DNA of 64,000 nucleotides from Akebia trifoliata. Taxonomy: Eukaryota; Streptophyta; Magnoliopsida; Ranunculales; Lardizabalaceae. The notes beneath the pieces are model-generated. The model was not told where the DNA came from. It saw nothing but the letters and a program-made list of their open reading frames with translations, and searched no databases. The stretch is from positions 14,734,760 through 14,798,759 of the forward strand of contig CM030718.1 of assembly GCA_017979445.1 (NCBI GenBank). The letters run 5' to 3'. Position numbers and translations under genes: made by a program. This document shows positions 35,506 to 47,230 of the stretch, piece by piece. Each line of letters opens with the position of its first letter. The stretch's first letter is position 1.

Positions 35506-36635
35506 AAGGTAAAGGTATTAGTGGTAAGTTTTGATTTAAAATTCATTTCTTTCATTTTTATTTTATTTTACTTTTTTCTTTTGATTTCTTTTTATAAGTT
35601 CAAGTGTTCTTGAGGTTTTAAGAGAGAAGAAAGAAGAAAAAACATTGAAAAAAAAATCATTCCCGTTTTCTTTTTCACCTTAGACAACAGAACTTAAACT
35701 GACTGTAACTTTCTACTCCGATTTTCAATTATCTATTATAATATATCAATTTGGGGTAGAACGAAATTTTTTATAAAATGTGACAAAGTTAGCAAGATTG
35801 TGATAAGTCAAATTCCATTTTTGAGTCCGTTTACTATCATTTCTACTAACATTTTTTTTTCTTCTTTTTTTTCAATTTCCTTTAATCTTTAGTTAGGTTT
35901 ATTTTTTTTTATTTTAGAAACTCTTGTATAAGATTTTTTGTAATTTTTTTAATTATTAAAAAAGACTTCGATTGTAATAGACTAAGGAAGGACGACGAGT
36001 GGACAATACCGTTACGGCTCTTTGGGTTCGCACACCAAAATTGGAGTTGGTGGCCTAAGTCGATTTAAGCCATTTTCACCCCGTCTAGCACAGGAGGTAA
36101 TCCCGAAACACCCACGCTTCTCTTTGCTAGTGAGTTACTCCTTGTCTTTGTATGTTATTTTCCCAATTTACACACATTTGAAATAATTAATTAACTAGTA
36201 AAGAGCACCCCTCTCCTAGGGATGGCATGATAAAATAAGGATTGAAAGTTATTACCAATTCCTTGCTCTAATTAGGATAATCAACTCACTAGTCATCCAA
36301 TCAAATTAATTAAAATCAATTAGACTTGACTATAGGGCCCATGAGCTCAATAGAAGAAATTTCACTTCAAGTTGTGCCAATTTCGCTTCTTGGTCATCTT
36401 TTGTATCTAGTAAGATCTTGTCCTTTGAGGGGATAGACTCAGTCTATTCAAGAAAGGAAGGTGATTTAAGAGTGCCCTTCCTTATGCATTGTGCGCCACC
36501 TCTGATCTGGAGATCCGAATGATTCAAACTTGACTTCATAGAACCGAGTTGGAAGGTTAATTGTGTTATTTCTACCCAGTTAGGAGCTGTCTAGCTTTAG
36601 GCAACCTATCTAGGTCCAGTCTTTTCTTTTCGTGA
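35506..36635 (+). other. Athila-like leader
   Basis: About 1.1 kb between primer site and gag with no open frame of note. It has T-rich tracts at 35,840-35,960. Confidence 0.55.
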
Positions 36636-37766
36636 TTGTTTGATCGACTGTGTGATTTGCATGCTGGTAGACGTTCACAAAACAACATGTTAGAACCATT
36701 TGATCTTGAGATCGAACGTACCATTAGTAGGATACGCAAGACACTATCAATAGTTATGATGGACTATCGAGAGCAAACTCTTAATGAGCTCTTCGCTCCA
36801 GCTTCTACATCTCCTCCTACATGCATTGTGTTACCATTTAACAATGCACCTCAGTTTGAAATTAGGGCCGCCACCATCAATATGCTCCCTAAGTTCCACG
36901 ATTTAGAGCGTGAACAACCTTACACCCACCTTAATCAATTCTTGACTATATGTCAAACTTTTAGAAATCAGAATCTAGATGAGGAGAATATCAAGCTTAT
37001 TCTGTTCCCGTTATCCTTGGAAGACTACGCAGCTACGTGGTTGAACTCCCTAACACCCAATTCCATATCCACCTAGGATGTTTTATCCAAGAAATTTATG
37101 GCCAAATTCTACCCCTAAGCCAAAACTGAGAAAATGAAGGACTTTATTAGAAATTTTAGAGCCCGTCCCGATTATGAATTTTCCCAAACTTGGGAAAGAT
37201 TCAATGATTTATTGGTCAAGTGCCCACACCATGGCATTGACAAAGCACAGTTGGTGCAAAGTTTTTATAGAGGATTAACAATGAATCAACGTACCTTAGT
37301 CGAGTCAATGTATAAGGGTCAGTTCATGAATCAAACTCCCAACAAAGCGTACGATTTCCTTGTAGAGTTAGTTGAGAGTGCTCAAAATTGGAGCACTAAC
37401 CAGGAAGAGTTTGATAGAGACGATCCAATTAGGAAGATAGGCATGTATGAAATGAAGGTAAACCTTGATCTCAAAAATGTCATGTCTAGTCTAGTGAGTG
37501 GGATGAACAATCTCATGAAGACGTTAGATGCCTTAACCATCTCATCATTTAAACCTCACCTAGATCCTCGTACAATTTCGCAAGTGACTATCGAACCGAG
37601 TTCTTTGTGCGTCTTATGCGATGGCAACGACCATTTGATCGAGTATTGTCACACCTTGCCTCAAATCAAAGCTGAACAAGCAAATGCGATTAATGACTAT
37701 AGTATTTTTAGGAAGCCAACTCTAAACTCTTTTAGTCAAACGTATCACCTAGATATTATCTTTTAG
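36636..37766 (+). pseudogene. Athila-like gag pseudogene
   Basis: One frame runs from LEPFDLEIERTISRIRKTL through INMLPKFHDLE, HLNQFLTICQTF and ATWLNSLTP, a stop at 37,074, another near 37,116, and on in the same frame through FRARPDYEFSQTWERFNDLL, KCPHHGI and FYRGL. These are the landmarks of the Athila/Tat retrotransposon gag domain. A zinc-like CVLCDGNDHLIEYC lies near 37,608-37,650. It ends at a stop at 37,764-37,766, and no pol follows: the element is cut within 300 bp. Confidence 0.88.
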
Positions 37767-38439
37767 GATTAAGATTGCTCAAAAATAAAATGCCCCTAGT
37801 TTGATAATAAACATAGCATTGAAGATAATTGAATACATCATGCAAAAATTGAAAAATGGCCCTGGTATAAGGGGGAAATTGCATATTTAGAGGAAAAAGA
37901 AAATGTCCCTTGTATGAAGGTTTGAAATATTTAATTATCACAAACGCAATAAAGATCTAACTTTTAATTTTAATTAATTTTATTGAAGATTTTGAGTCAG
38001 GCTCAAGAAAACAAAATATTTCCTTTTGAGACTCGTCATAGAATTCACCCTTCTTATCCTTGGCTCACTTGGAGAAGTAAAAATTTTCAGATCGATCGTA
38101 GACAAGATACTTGTGCCTTCTGAGTTTGTGCCTGGTTTAAGTTAAGTATTAGACTTGATTATACGGACTTTACATGTTTCAGTTCGAACCTCCTAAGATT
38201 TTCTTTTGTTTTTCTTTGTTGCTCTAACTTTAACAGAACAAACCGAGAATCTTATCCTAGGCTTACTAGGCTCTATAGACATCTAGACACGGAAGAACTC
38301 ATAATTCCAATACGAAATTACTAATGAGCTCGGATATCGAATTCCTAGTGACACTCTATGATTATCGCTCTAATATCTGTGGTATCAGCCAACTCTTCAA
38401 AACATAGCAGATCAGTATCCCATATGGATCTAATACTAT
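37767..38439 (-). other. Junction and Tekay-like leader (minus)
   Basis: Up to roughly 37,980 this may be the last of the Athila element. From there to 38,439 it is the internal leader next to the inverted Tekay-like primer site. No coding match. Confidence 0.45.
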
Positions 38440-38451
38440 GCTCTGATACCA
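38440..38451 (-). promoter_or_regulatory. Tekay-like primer-binding site (initiator tRNA-Met), inverted
   Basis: GCTCTGATACCA on the plus strand is the complement of the methionine-tRNA primer site. It lies two bases from the LTR edge at 38,454. Confidence 0.85.
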
Positions 38452-38453
38452 TC

Positions 38454-41443
38454 TGTGGCGCCCCGTCAAATGCTAACACAAATCCCCATGTCAGATCTCA
38501 AGGTACTAGGAGGCACCTCAAAATTTTGGCATGGTCTCCTCTGTTTATGCTAGCATTCCAAGGCGTTCAACCTGTACCTAATAAACGACATACAATCCTG
38601 CACATAAACAAACAAAATATAATACTAGCGGAAGCCTATATACGTCTAATAACGTACGATAAATCAGAGTGCGAAATAAGAAAATTTATATACAGGATTA
38701 TACAGAGATTCCTTACTCTAACAAAATTCCTAACACTCAATACAAAATCCTAAATACTTCTAGACGAACTACACCACTAGGAGATATAGCCCCAATACTC
38801 ACCAGGTAACGGACTTTAGTAGTCTATCCGACCAACAAGATGGTCCCCACTCACTGGTTCTAAGCCCACCTCACCAAATGTAGGCTCTGAAGCTAAAAAA
38901 AATGGAGAAGGAAAGGGTGAGTAACAATGGTTACCAAGTAAGGAATAACACAATTTCTGTCAATAATCTCTTCTAATATGAATGAATAAACATACTAAAT
39001 CATTTTAAAATATATAAAATTTTACAGAAGAAACTACGATTAACTGGTACATATAGCCAGGGATGAGCAACTAAACATTTTAAAACTCACATTACATCGA
39101 TCAGCAATACTCACTATAACATTCTCTTTTTATACAAATCTAATTGATCAAATGGAAACATTAAACATGCATTTCATTTTATATATCAAAATAAGACAAC
39201 ATATACATAATACACAATGGTGGAGTATTGGAATTAGAGAGTTGGGATTCACGACAGGATTGCTCCCAGTCGGGACATGATGTTATAATTCTTCTCTGGC
39301 TTTTAGTTCCTGATTTTGTGGCCGGTCGCTGCACTTACCACGCTTGATTGACCATTTATCCAGCTCAGGCTGGCCGTTTGACGTGACCGTAAGCAATGGG
39401 TCTCTTTTCGATGTGTCAGAACGTTCGACTACTATAGATTGTTAGTGATCACTGACTAATCATCTTCGTTTATGCCTATCAGGCGTACATGTGATTCCCA
39501 AATATACAAACCATTCGTATACGACCACCTTTACATTACAAGTTCACTGGTAAAGATAGAGAGGAATATCCCGGATTCTAGTTGTGACTCCACTCTCATA
39601 TGCGTCCCATACCACGTATGAGCTTGGTGGTCCCTACCGTACATCCAAGGATAGTACACCACTTCGGATAATATGACGCACTATCCCTTCAGGCATTCAC
39701 AAACTCTTTAACAGTTCAAGAAATAGCTACATATATATATATTATTTTCATTTGAAAACAAAAGAGAAATTAACAATACAACCTTGAGAATGGATATCCA
39801 GTTTCCTACCATGCAAGTGTGGCCACCCAACCTAAAATAAATAACATAACGGAAAGGTAAACAGCACCTCGCGCTAATAGAAATTTAAATAAACATGCAA
39901 TCAGCAATATTATCCCTGGATATCTATTCACCAACCTACACACAACACAACAACGTAAAATGTAGACATCACCCCTCGGGTGTGACTCTGATTTTACCGT
40001 TTCATACCTTTTTTCCTTTTTTTCGATTTCTACAGTTTTCAATCTCTTCAATAAAATATCCATTTTCTGGTATTCATCAACTCAATATGAGTTCATTGAA
40101 TATTAAATCACATTTTTCAGCTAAAGAATTTATTGTTATCAATAATATTGAAAAAGAATACAAATTTTATATCAAAACGGGATTCGAGCAATGCATAAAA
40201 CCCAATTTATGGAAATAACCCATTAAAATACCCTACCCACGTATAATTGTTAAAAATACAATTAAACATATCAAACATGCAATTTCTGACGTGAATTTTT
40301 TAAATAACAAAAGAATTCTATATTTTGGAAATACATCAAAAAAAATTTCGATAAAATCCTAAATGTAATTTTCACAATCTACGATTACTAATAAAAATTG
40401 AGAGTTCCTTACAATCTCTAGGCGAAAGGATCGAAACGTGTGCATGGAAATCGATGTGAATGGCATGAAAATCGAGACGGATAGAATTTCGAAGCGGTTG
40501 ATTTTCAAAATTGGCCCGGTGATTTTGAAGATCTCGATGTGCTCGTCTCATCTCCCTTCTGCGGCGGAGGACGATTTGTCCTCGAAACGGATGAAATCCA
40601 AGGTCGAAGTTATGAAATCTTCGTATATATGTACGGCTGATTTTCGACGATATCGGGTGAAAAGAAAAGTTAAACGAAAAAAGGTTGGGTGGGTTTTATA
40701 GATGTCGAGGCTGCGGACGTTTCTCCCTTCTGCGTCGATCGTTGACGGCGAGCCGTTTGCAAGAGATCTGAGGTGGAAGTTTTAAATTTTTTTTTTGTTT
40801 TTATAATGGGTTGGAGAAGACGAATTGATAAAAAAAAAATTATTAAAATTTTATTTATATAAAATTTGGGACAAAATTGGTATTTTGTCAATTATTTTGA
40901 TCGACGATAATTTGACCATCCGGACTCCAAAACTGACAATTGAATACTTTATTTTGCCTAATTTTTTGTTTTGGATCTAATGGTGTGGTCAATTTCAATA
41001 AATTCTATCTCCAACAAAAATTTACATTTTTAGCCTAAGGTGACCCCTAAACTTGACGTCGTTTTCGTTTTTGACGATAATTTGACTTCCTGATCTCCAA
41101 AAATGACATATAAATAATTCATATTTAATAATTTTTCATTATGAATCTAATGGTATAGTCGAATCTTAATAATTATTACTCTAGCAAAAAGTTATTATTT
41201 TAGCCTAATCCGACCCGATAATCGAGGATTTTACAACTTTTATATTCGGACTCGCATTTGAGCGTGCTTACAGGCTAAAGTATGTTTTTTTGATCATTTT
41301 TAATCCAATGGTGAGGTTAGATTCTATTAAAAATGATCATAAACATCCTAAAGTTTTACCCCTAAGTCCCACTTTCAAGATTTTTTCAAAATTTCACTAT
41401 TTATTTTTCCTCGAGATACGAATCAGAAAGTCGGGGTTTTACA
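38454..41443 (-). repeat. Tekay/chromovirus-like 5' LTR, inverted, 2,990 bp
   Basis: On the plus strand it opens TGTGGCGCCCCG and closes CGGGGTTTTACA, ends that match as an imperfect inverted repeat (9 of 12). Its size and methionine primer site fit the Tekay/Del chromovirus group. The internal region is nearly all gone and there is no second LTR, so it is a truncated 5' end. The right side of the LTR has 170-bp tandem repeats. Confidence 0.72.
40903..41243. repeat. Two 170-bp tandem repeats in the Tekay-like LTR
   Basis: GACGATAATTTGAC begins each unit, at 40,903 and 41,073. GATCTAATGGTGTGGTC / GAATCTAATGGTATAGTC and TTTTAGCCTAA recur in step. A weaker third match starts near 41,300 (CCAATGGTGAGGTTAGATT). 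Confidence 0.8.
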
Positions 41444-41511
41444 ATAAAATAATTTTTTCTTTTTTCCTTATTTTTTTGAAAAAAGACTGTAAAGGGCTGA
41501 GAAAGGAGATA

Positions 41512-42550
41512 TTATACTTTTGAACTGGGTAACAGGAAATTGATTCGGTCAAAGATGACTTCCTTAAATGTAATACCATTTGATCTGGTCAAGGTTGGTT
41601 GGTTCTGGTAATTCAATTCCATCATGATCTTGAAGCCTAACAACTTTTCTTTTTTGATGATGAACGGACCTCCCCAATTTGATTTGAACTTCCCGCTAGG
41701 GTCAAAGATAGGTACCCGATTCTCTTTGAGAACTAAATCTTCGACTTGTAAGTGACGGACCTTGATCTTTTTGTCAAACGTACGGGCGACTCTTCTTTGA
41801 TAAGCTTGCACGTGATACAAAACTCTTAGTCATTTTACTTCGATCATATTTAATTCTTCATACCATTAATGAATTCAATCTGTTTCTGACAACTTACTTT
41901 CCAAGAAGACCTTGAAATATGAAATTCCCTTTTAACTGGTAGGACCGTTTCTATACCCCTGTAGTGTGAATGGTAACTTCTCTAACTAATCCTAGTGTGA
42001 TTGACTCATTGTCTTGATGATTATTTTGAGATTTTTTTATTGGCTACTTCAACTACTCCATTGGTCTGAGGACGGTAAGGAGATGATTTGTGGTGTGAAA
42101 TTTTGAACTTTGAACACAGTGTAATAACTTCGACTTTGAAGTGCAATCCATTATCAAAAATGAATTCCACTTCAACTGCTTCATAGTCTAAAGAAGGTAA
42201 GGAAATGATTTGTGAGGTCGAATCTTAAACTTTGAATATAGGGTGATGATCTCGACTTTGAAGTATGACCTACTATCAGATACTAATTCCAAAAGTACCT
42301 TGAATTGACTTATGACATTTGCTTTGATGAACTTTGCAACTTGAGATGCAGTGAGGACAACATCGATACGTTTTGTAATATCTTCTTTGATCTCATTGGT
42401 ATTTCCATTCTATCGAGCGAATATGTATTCACCCAAGCTTACATCCTAACATATCCTCATAGGATCATGCGAACCAGTCTTTTGAAATTTCTGAGTAAAT
42501 TCATTATCCTCTCGTGTTCCTCTAAGGTTAGGATGGTTTCTATTTGAATT
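41512..42550 (-). pseudogene. Internally deleted Tat-like pol: RT start joined to integrase
   Basis: Reading leftward: a linker, LLRNF, then DWFA and SYEDMLG (the start of RT) near 42,460, then directly integrase sequence, VAKFIKANVISQF and LVSDS, SPYRPQTNGVVEVANK near 42,090, and the C-terminal stretch 41,512-41,820 (AYQRRVARTFDKKI, GKFKSNWGGPFII). The RT core and RNase H, about 800 codons, are missing. A 120-bp block around the integrase core is duplicated (42,060-42,170 and 42,180-42,290). The left end is cut by the Tekay-like LTR. Confidence 0.78.
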
Positions 42551-42600
42551 TCTTTAGGAATTATTTTCTATTTCGAGGTCAAAGACATTTGCTTTCTCGA

Positions 42601-42745
42601 TTAAAGGTTGAGCCCAACCTTATCTTTTTGTTCAGGAAAGAAATCTATCAGATTATTAGTTAATTCATTAATGCGCTCGAGGTATTCAAAAATTTTCTTT
42701 ATCCAATCAATTTCAGATGGGGCGACAGACACCTCTGTAAACTCA
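42601..42745 (-). pseudogene. Tat-like gag N-terminal scrap
   Basis: A minus-strand frame reads TEVSVAPSEIDWIKKIF then ERINELTNNLIDFFPE up to a stop at 42,601. It has the coiled, charged look of a gag N-terminus and lies upstream of the deleted pol in the same orientation. The assignment is by position and style only. Confidence 0.4.
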
Positions 42746-43647
42746 ATAAACTAACTCGACTCAATATCAACATAGTAGACTCAATCTAAAGAAGACATGA
42801 CCTTGCTGGAAAAAAAAGGACTCGAGCTAACCCAAATGACTCATGAAAACTCAATACAAGTACCCACATGAGTTTGATTAGGATTGAGGATTGAGATATT
42901 ACTTACAACTGGTAGGATTGAAGCACTATGATCTTTAGGAAACAACTGGATGATGTTGAGAAATTCTGAGGTCATTTCTGACTATTAACTTTATATTGAC
43001 GTTTGTTCTAATTGACCGAACTTATAACCTTAGTTAGACGATGGACGATTGAGCTTAGGTACAATGATAACCCTTAAATCTCATTGAAGGTGAATTTAAT
43101 CAATTCTAGTATTACCCCCTTGATAACATTTTAAATGAACCCTGAAAATTCATGCAATGATTATTTAGAAGGAAAATAATTCTATTGCATTCTTGAAAAT
43201 TTTTGACAAATAATGTTTTCATTGAATAAAACTTTTACAAATCTGATTATTTTTTTGCAAGTCATTTTCTTTTTAGAAAAATACATTTTAGTAATTTTTC
43301 AAAGTCCATGCAAGAAGAAAATTTTCAAGGTTCATGCAAAAATATATCTTTTGTAAATCATTTTTCTTTCCTTCTCTTTTTTTTGGAAAATATTTTTTCT
43401 AGAAAATATTTTTCTTCTTTTAAAATGGGTTGGAACCCGAATTTAGAAAAGAATTTGATTTCCATTTTGATCTAAATGGCCCGGCCTATTAAGATTGTTA
43501 GATCGAACTGGACTTGGTTATTATGAATTATTATAAGAAATGGATTCTTTATTGGATCGGTGCACTCAATTTATTTTCCAAAAGTAAATTTTTTTATTCT
43601 TGAGGACAACCAAACATTCTGATCATACATTCATCAATCACAAAGTC
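42746..43647 (-). other. Leader-like non-coding DNA
   Basis: No coding match. Between 43,180 and 43,430 are several TTTTTCTTTT / AAATATTTTT words. It continues the same minus-strand Tat-like element. Confidence 0.4.
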
Positions 43648-44032
43648 TAATAAACATCAGGGAACACCCACGATAAATTCGAGTTGTGACCTACAGGGAA
43701 GGTTTTTACTCTAAACTTACTACGTGCAATGCATTTTTATCTAGCCACCCTTGCCCAAGTACACCTATATACCAGATAGTACGTGGTGACTTGGTTTGAT
43801 ATGCCGTATAGGTGATAATCTAAAACTTCAACTCACTTCTCTAAATGTCAAAAACAGCCAGTTTGATCCCCAGTTGAGAGGTGGCGCATGATGCTGAGCA
43901 AGGGCCCACTTAAATACCTCTCGTCTAGAATAGACGCAGTCTATCCCCCTCGTACAGTAGGGTACAGCGAGGCAGGAACTCGCTTAGGCACTGATTTTAA
44001 CAAAAAAGTGCAATTGATGTACTTAGATTATT

Positions 44033-44345
44033 TTTGATATACCTATGGGTACGAGTCAAAAGTTGTAGCTTTCATAAATGGTTTTGCATCCCACGAAGGG
44101 ACCGACCACATACTAGTACTACGTTGACAATCGGGACATGTGACTGTGTGGCTTACAATAGGTCAAAGGTTCAGGTCGCTCCAGCCTGGGTGCATCGATA
44201 TACCTTTCAGAGTCACCTGATCAGACGGTACTGATGCCCCAGTTTGATATACCCTAAGGTACGTGACTGGAGTTGTGGTTTTCATGAATGACGTCATATC
44301 TTCGAAAAGACCGGGCCATGCACTAGTACCACATTGGCTATATGG
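44033..44345. repeat. Tandem duplication in the leader, period about 207 bp
   Basis: TTGATATACC.., AGTTGTRGYTTTCAT and ACTAGTAC.AC.TTG occur in the same order starting near 44,033 and 44,240. The inverted copy at 63,290-63,520 shows the same words. Confidence 0.7.
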
Positions 44346-44420
44346 GACGTACAAGCATGCAAAGCAATAAACATGCTAGTGGTATGTACAAAACAGGGTG
44401 GGGTGTGCCCGGGGCCTTTT

Positions 44421-45679
44421 TCAAACAAATGGGCCCGTGGGCCAGATCAGATCATCAATGGGCCACAATCATAACAAATGCAAATATCAAAAAATTATCA
44501 GAAGAAATTAAAATCAATCAATCAATCCAAGCCAATCAATTAATTAGAATTAAGCAATCAACATGTTAGACTCAATGGTTCAATCAATCAATATATCCAA
44601 GGGATATGATCACATCAATCGGGTATCAAAAGGAAACAATGCACCCTAATGTAGCACGTGACCTATTCAAATGTGAATTTATTGAGTTAACTCACCTCAT
44701 AATATTCAATATCATCTAACATGAAAAAATATCACATGGAGCATCATTATATTATATCGAGAGAATATATGAGAACCAATAAATTGTATGAAACCAATAA
44801 CTTTAAATGACTCAACTCAACTCATTACATTGAGAATTGAGGTATCATAGCAACACATTATGGTAAAAATCACTCAAATAAGTAGCGTACAATTAGCTCC
44901 TCTCGTGAGGGAGGATGAGTTCACCTAAGTTGACTCAAAAAAATTCACCCTAACTTTTTTATTTAAAAAAATGAACTAGAACAAAGACTTTACTTATTTA
45001 TTATTATTATGGTCCAATCGAGGATCGTTTTAGATGACCAAGATTCTCAAAGGATATGGAATTGAGGATAGAATATTGAGATGAGGAATTTTTTTTTTTT
45101 TTTTTTTAAACAAGTTGATTGATTTTTTTTAAAGAAAATAAATTCTCTTTTTTAAGAGATAAGAAAAAAAAAATTTCCTAAAAGAAATCTATTATTAATT
45201 ATTACTAAACAAATTAAACAAATTGATTTTTTTTTAAAAATTAACTATTAAAGAATTAAAGAAACCTAAAAAAAATTGCCCAAAATAAAATTCTAGTATA
45301 GCACCAATTTTATACATCTGAGTGAAAAATTCACAAACATTCTAATAATGCATTACATGTAAAAATTGGTGTACCCTAAAAAAAAAGGAATTTATTCTTT
45401 CTTTTAACTATAGTGTAAAGGCTGCCAGCAAGTTTTTTTATTATATATAAATCATATGTTGCTACCAGCAACATATAATTCAACAAAACCTTTCTCTTTT
45501 ATATACATTGCTGTCCACACCATTTGTGTTGCTGCCACACACGACCCTCTTTTATTTATCGTGTTGCTGCTAGCATGTGCAACACAACACATCCACACCT
45601 ATCTCTCTCTATCCTCTTGGCGAGGACTATTGAAATCACGGCGGTTCTCCTTTGCTTACTTTGGTTTGTTTAGGAATGT
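44421..45679. other. Leader DNA without genes
   Basis: AT-rich with poly-T (45,089-45,108) and CAATCAATCAAT words (44,513-44,600). The words CCAGCAACATATAA and GTTGCTGCCA near 45,460-45,570 echo the short repeats at 46,500-46,800. Confidence 0.4.
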
Positions 45680-46255
45680 GGAATAATCAAAACCTGCAGT
45701 ACCTGATTCATCACCAATATTTTCCTGATGGGCATCAAAAGAATGACTAATTTTCTCACGTTTGGCACAGAAATAACCACCATTCTCCAGTTGGTTCTCA
45801 TTGTAGATAAAGATAGTCCCTCTGTAAATTGCCTAACCATCGATTGTTTATCCTTCAATGGACCTTCTAAAGACACGGACTGCATCATTGACAGATATGG
45901 TCTTCGTGTTCTGGTCTAAAGCAGTAAACTTTTTATCGAAGGATCAATTCTTTATCTCATGGTGCTCAACAGTCACTACTTCCACTTCATCCAAGCCATC
46001 ATTTAGAATCTGGAAGTTGTCATCCTCCATACCTATGATCACACCAAAATCTTTTCGGCCAAAGAAAACAAGGTCATGCAATTCAAAACCATCCCCTAAC
46101 GTACCCTCTCCTTTAGTGTTTTTTTACCGCACTTAAAAAGACTCTTTTTCTGTTGTTCACCATAAAGGTTTGATAGCCACTCCATATTATTTGATGCATC
46201 TTTACTAAAAGTCCTAAACTTCTGGAGCTCCATGGCTGAAGGTAATACATTCTTT
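45680..46255 (-). pseudogene. Spt5 transcription-elongation factor fragment
   Basis: Minus-strand frames read in order: MEWLSNLYGEQQKKSLFKCG, then FELHDLVFFGRKDFGVIIG near 46,090-46,030, DNFQILNDG, VEVVTVEHHEIKN, KFTALDQNTKTISVNDAVRV, and after a shift EGPLKDKQSMVRQ, IFIYNENQLENGGYFCAK. This is the KOW-rich middle of Spt5, which rides with RNA polymerase II. The piece shows frameshifts and at least two stops but no evident intron over about 450 bp. It lies in the leader of copy L, in the element's own sense orientation. Confidence 0.82.
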
Positions 46256-46288
46256 AGAGTTTAGGATTCTAGTTTGAACAATGTGAGA

Positions 46289-46325
<37 letters not shown>

Positions 46326-47211
46326 TTTCTCTATTGAAAAATGATGAAGCTGGGTAAACAAAGATTTGGAACGATGGTCTCTGCTAGAGACGATGAAAAC
46401 GATGGTCTCTCTGTTATTGACGATGGAGTTGGGAAGAAGACATCTACTTTTTAAAAAAAACTAAATAAAAGAGTTGGAAAAATAAAGGTACTTTTCCACT
46501 AACAGCACCCCATTTGAAAAACATATTGGGTGTTGTTGTTGCCGACAGCACTCCAAGTTTTTTTTTTCCACTATTTTTATATTTTTTTATATTTTTTTTT
46601 CCTTGCTGTCAGTGGACAACATCACACAAATTTTTTTTTTAAAACAAAACGATTTTTTTTATCATTCTTATTTTCCTGTTTTTTTTTTTTGCTTACTATC
46701 AACGGACAGCACAACAGTAACCCAAAAATCACTTTTTTTTTTGTTTTTATCTATATTTTTTTTTTGCTATCAATGGACAGCACAACTTTTACATAAAAAA
46801 TTGATAAAAAAATAATAATAAATAAACAAAATTTTTTTTAAGAAAAATAAATTCCAAACGACAGATCAAGCACACACCTAAAAGATGAATAATAAAACAT
46901 AAAAAATAAAAAATAAAAATAATTTCCATGGTCCGATAATCGTTGTTACATCCTCAACTAGACCATTCCTTTGAAATTTAGCATTGTTTATAGTCACCCT
47001 AAGTGACTCTCGATTGAACCATAAAAACAAGTATGCTAAAGCCAAATATTCAAAATCCATACGCATGATCAATAATCGAACAAAAAATAACAAAAAATAA
47101 ATAAATAAAATAAACAGATAAACAAACAAAAGAATAAAATAAAATAAAAACAATCTACGTCACTTTGGCAATGCTCGAATACTTGGGATTTTTCAAGTTT
47201 GATTCTCAAAG
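46256..47211 (-). other. Leader DNA with microsatellite and T-rich repeats
   Basis: A (GA)n run lies at 46,292-46,322. Three spaced copies of a T-rich unit end in GGACAAC/GGACAGC (46,614, 46,704, 46,775). From 46,900 to 47,211 the sequence aligns, inverted, with 61,250-60,983. Confidence 0.65.
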
Positions 47212-47229
47212 TCCCCAGCAGAGTCGCCA
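47212..47229 (-). promoter_or_regulatory. Primer-binding site of copy L (tRNA-Arg type, inferred)
   Basis: On the minus strand TGGCGACTCTGCTGGGGA follows the LTR end TTCCA by one base. This word follows the LTRs of Ogre/Tat elements and is reported there as complementary to an arginine tRNA. The tRNA assignment is from memory. Confidence 0.65.
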
Positions 47230-47230
47230 C

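Noticed and set aside
46530..46815. Plus-strand open frames rich in Phe
   Set aside because: They come from poly-T tracts; no protein-like pattern outside them.
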